Made by a program: the position numbers and the translations under genes
Shown: piece after piece, positions 63,095 to 64,000 of the stretch
How positions within the stretch are numbered: position 1 is the stretch's first letter
Layout: each line of letters starts with the position of its first letter
Source of the DNA: JAJEFO01 sp022819605
GTDB taxonomy: Bacteria > Pseudomonadota > Alphaproteobacteria > Rhodobacterales > Rhodobacteraceae
DNA length: 64,000 nucleotides
Assembly (NCBI GenBank): GCA_965221545.1
Contig: OZ244901.1
Location: 124,001 to 188,000 of the forward strand
Direction: 5' to 3'
Notes under the pieces: model-generated
Told to the model about the DNA's origin: nothing
What the model saw: only the letters and a program-made list of their open reading frames with translations
Database searches by the model: none

Positions 63095-63767
63095 GCGGAT
63101 CGTTTTCAGGCGCGATGACTTCGTGCTGCACGCGGACGGGTCGGTCGAGGGGTCGGGCGTCGTCGCGGTCATCGGTCCTTCCGGGGGCGGCAAGTCCACG
63201 CTGATGTCGCTGATTGCCGGGTTCGAACTGCCGGACGAGGGGCGCGTGTGCTGGAACGGAACCGACATGACTGAACTCGCGCCAGGCCAGAGACCGGTTG
63301 CGGTGCTCTTCCAAGACAACAACCTCTTTCCGCATCTCGATGCGGCCACCAATGTCGCTCTTGGCGCATCGCCTCGCGCCCGGCCTCTGCCAGATGCAAG
63401 GGCTCGTGCGGCAGAAGCGCTTTCGGCAGTTGGTCTCGACGGAATGGGCGCGCGCATGCCGGGAGAGCTCTCGGGCGGACAGCAGAGCCGGGTGGCGTTG
63501 GCACGCGCTCTTCTGACGGATCGTCCCGTCGTGCTGATGGACGAGGCGTTTTCCGCCCTGGGTCCTGCGCTTCGGCTGGAGATGCTGACTCTCGTCAAGT
63601 CGCTGCTTGCTGACAAGACCGTGCTGATGGTGACCCACGATCCCGAAGACGCCAGGCGCGTGGCCCGGCAGACGATGTTCATGGAAGACGGGCAGCTTGG
63701 GCCGGCGGAGGACACCGACGATCTGTTCGCGAATCCGCATGACGCGCTGGCGCGGTACCTTGCGTGA
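63081..63767 (+). CDS. thiQ: Thiamine ABC transporter, ATPase
   Basis: A 228-residue ATPase that powers ThiBP. Walker A is GPSGGGKST, the Q-loop is VLFQDNNLFPHLDAATNV, the signature is LSGGQQSRVALARAL and Walker B is VVLMDEAFSALGP with the switch His in MVTHDPEDAR. The length is short, as usual for ThiQ. The gene ends the operon; no terminator with a U-tract was seen in the 59 bases before serB. Confidence 0.93.
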   Translation: MLTLERIVFRRDDFVLHADGSVEGSGVVAVIGPSGGGKSTLMSLIAGFELPDEGRVCWNGTDMTELAPGQRPVAVLFQDNNLFPHLDAATNVALGASPRARPLPDARARAAEALSAVGLDGMGARMPGELSGGQQSRVALARALLTDRPVVLMDEAFSALGPALRLEMLTLVKSLLADKTVLMVTHDPEDARRVARQTMFMEDGQLGPAEDTDDLFANPHDALARYLA

Positions 63768-63826
63768 GGGAAGAGTCTCCGCGAGGTGTCCGGATTTTCG
63801 TTTGCAATGCCCTTTGCGCGGACCTG

Positions 63827-64000
63827 TCAGGAGAACTCCTCGATCGAATAGCCTTGCAGAAAGAGGCAGGCGGTCAGGTCCGAGTGATCGATCCTCAGGG
63901 GTGCGGCGCTTGCGACGACCGGCTTGGCGTGCATGGCGACCCCCATGCCTGCGCAGGCGATCATGCCAAGATCGTTTGCCCCGTCTCCGATCGCGATCGC
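63827..64000 (-). CDS. serB: Phosphoserine phosphatase, 3' end (cut by window edge)
   Basis: The last 57 codons of a HAD-type phosphatase on the minus strand; the rest lies beyond the right edge. HAD motif IV is visible as AIGDGANDLGMI, followed by VAMHAKPVVASAAPLRIDHS and the ending LTACLFLQGY, the SerB pattern. It makes serine from phosphoserine. The frame is open to the edge. It is convergent with thiQ. Confidence 0.88.
   Translation of the reverse strand, partial: AIAIGDGANDLGMIACAGMGVAMHAKPVVASAAPLRIDHSDLTACLFLQGYSIEEFS

Overview
This window looks like a chromosome segment of a marine alphaproteobacterium of the Rhodobacteraceae (Roseobacter group). The evidence is high-GC coding, a DddP-type DMSP lyase, methylsuccinyl-CoA dehydrogenase of the ethylmalonyl-CoA pathway, a SoeABC sulfite dehydrogenase, an Mn-type pyrophosphatase and a gene set typical of that family. 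The taxonomic call is inference from gene content, not from a marker tree. No rRNA, CRISPR array, intact prophage or intact insertion sequence was seen.

Layout. 1-9 kb: the 3' part of amn, HU, an overlapping pair of DUF488 genes in a poorer-quality islet, a DMT transporter, a HAD hydrolase, ppaC, recO and mcd. 9-16.5 kb: a TauE-like exporter, dddP, a second DMT transporter, a decayed IS1380-type transposase, alanine dehydrogenase and def-fmt. 16.6-23.6 kb: a PatB/MalY aminotransferase, small secreted proteins, a membrane protein with a winged-helix tail, tRNA-Arg(CCT), a LacI regulator, vapBC and a ThDP enzyme. 23.8-30.5 kb: soeA, a 38-codon coupled ORF, soeB and soeC, then phaA-phaB. 30.7-39.5 kb: housekeeping genes (YdcH, a tRNA methyltransferase, polyprenyl synthase, ispE, a TPR protein, ETF-QO, greA). 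39.5-43.3 kb: smpB, a P450, a K+-channel-like protein and a Fic protein behind a repeat-rich leader. 43.5-52.2 kb: one long minus-strand operon with a Liv-type ABC importer, an aldehyde dehydrogenase, an SDR dehydrogenase and a flotillin. 52.5-64 kb: dapA, slt, dinB, an SPFH-NfeD pair, rnhB, aroC, a TPP riboswitch with thiBPQ, and the 3' end of serB.

How the genes fit together. PhaA and PhaB make 3-hydroxybutyryl-CoA, which feeds PHB storage and the ethylmalonyl-CoA pathway. Mcd is a later step of that pathway, and its electrons would leave through ETF and the ETF-QO encoded here. DddP cleaves DMSP to DMS and acrylate. SoeABC oxidises cytoplasmic sulfite, a product of organosulfur breakdown. 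The Liv-ALDH-SDR operon looks like uptake of an unknown compound followed by alcohol-to-aldehyde-to-acid oxidation.

The best candidates for undescribed biology are these: the 38-codon ORF translationally locked between soeA and soeB; the Liv-type importer whose ATPase carries a 140-residue repeat-ended tail and whose operon ends in a flotillin; the two same-geometry dyads in front of fic, one covering its start codon; the membrane-anchored winged-helix protein; and the overlapping DUF488 pair.
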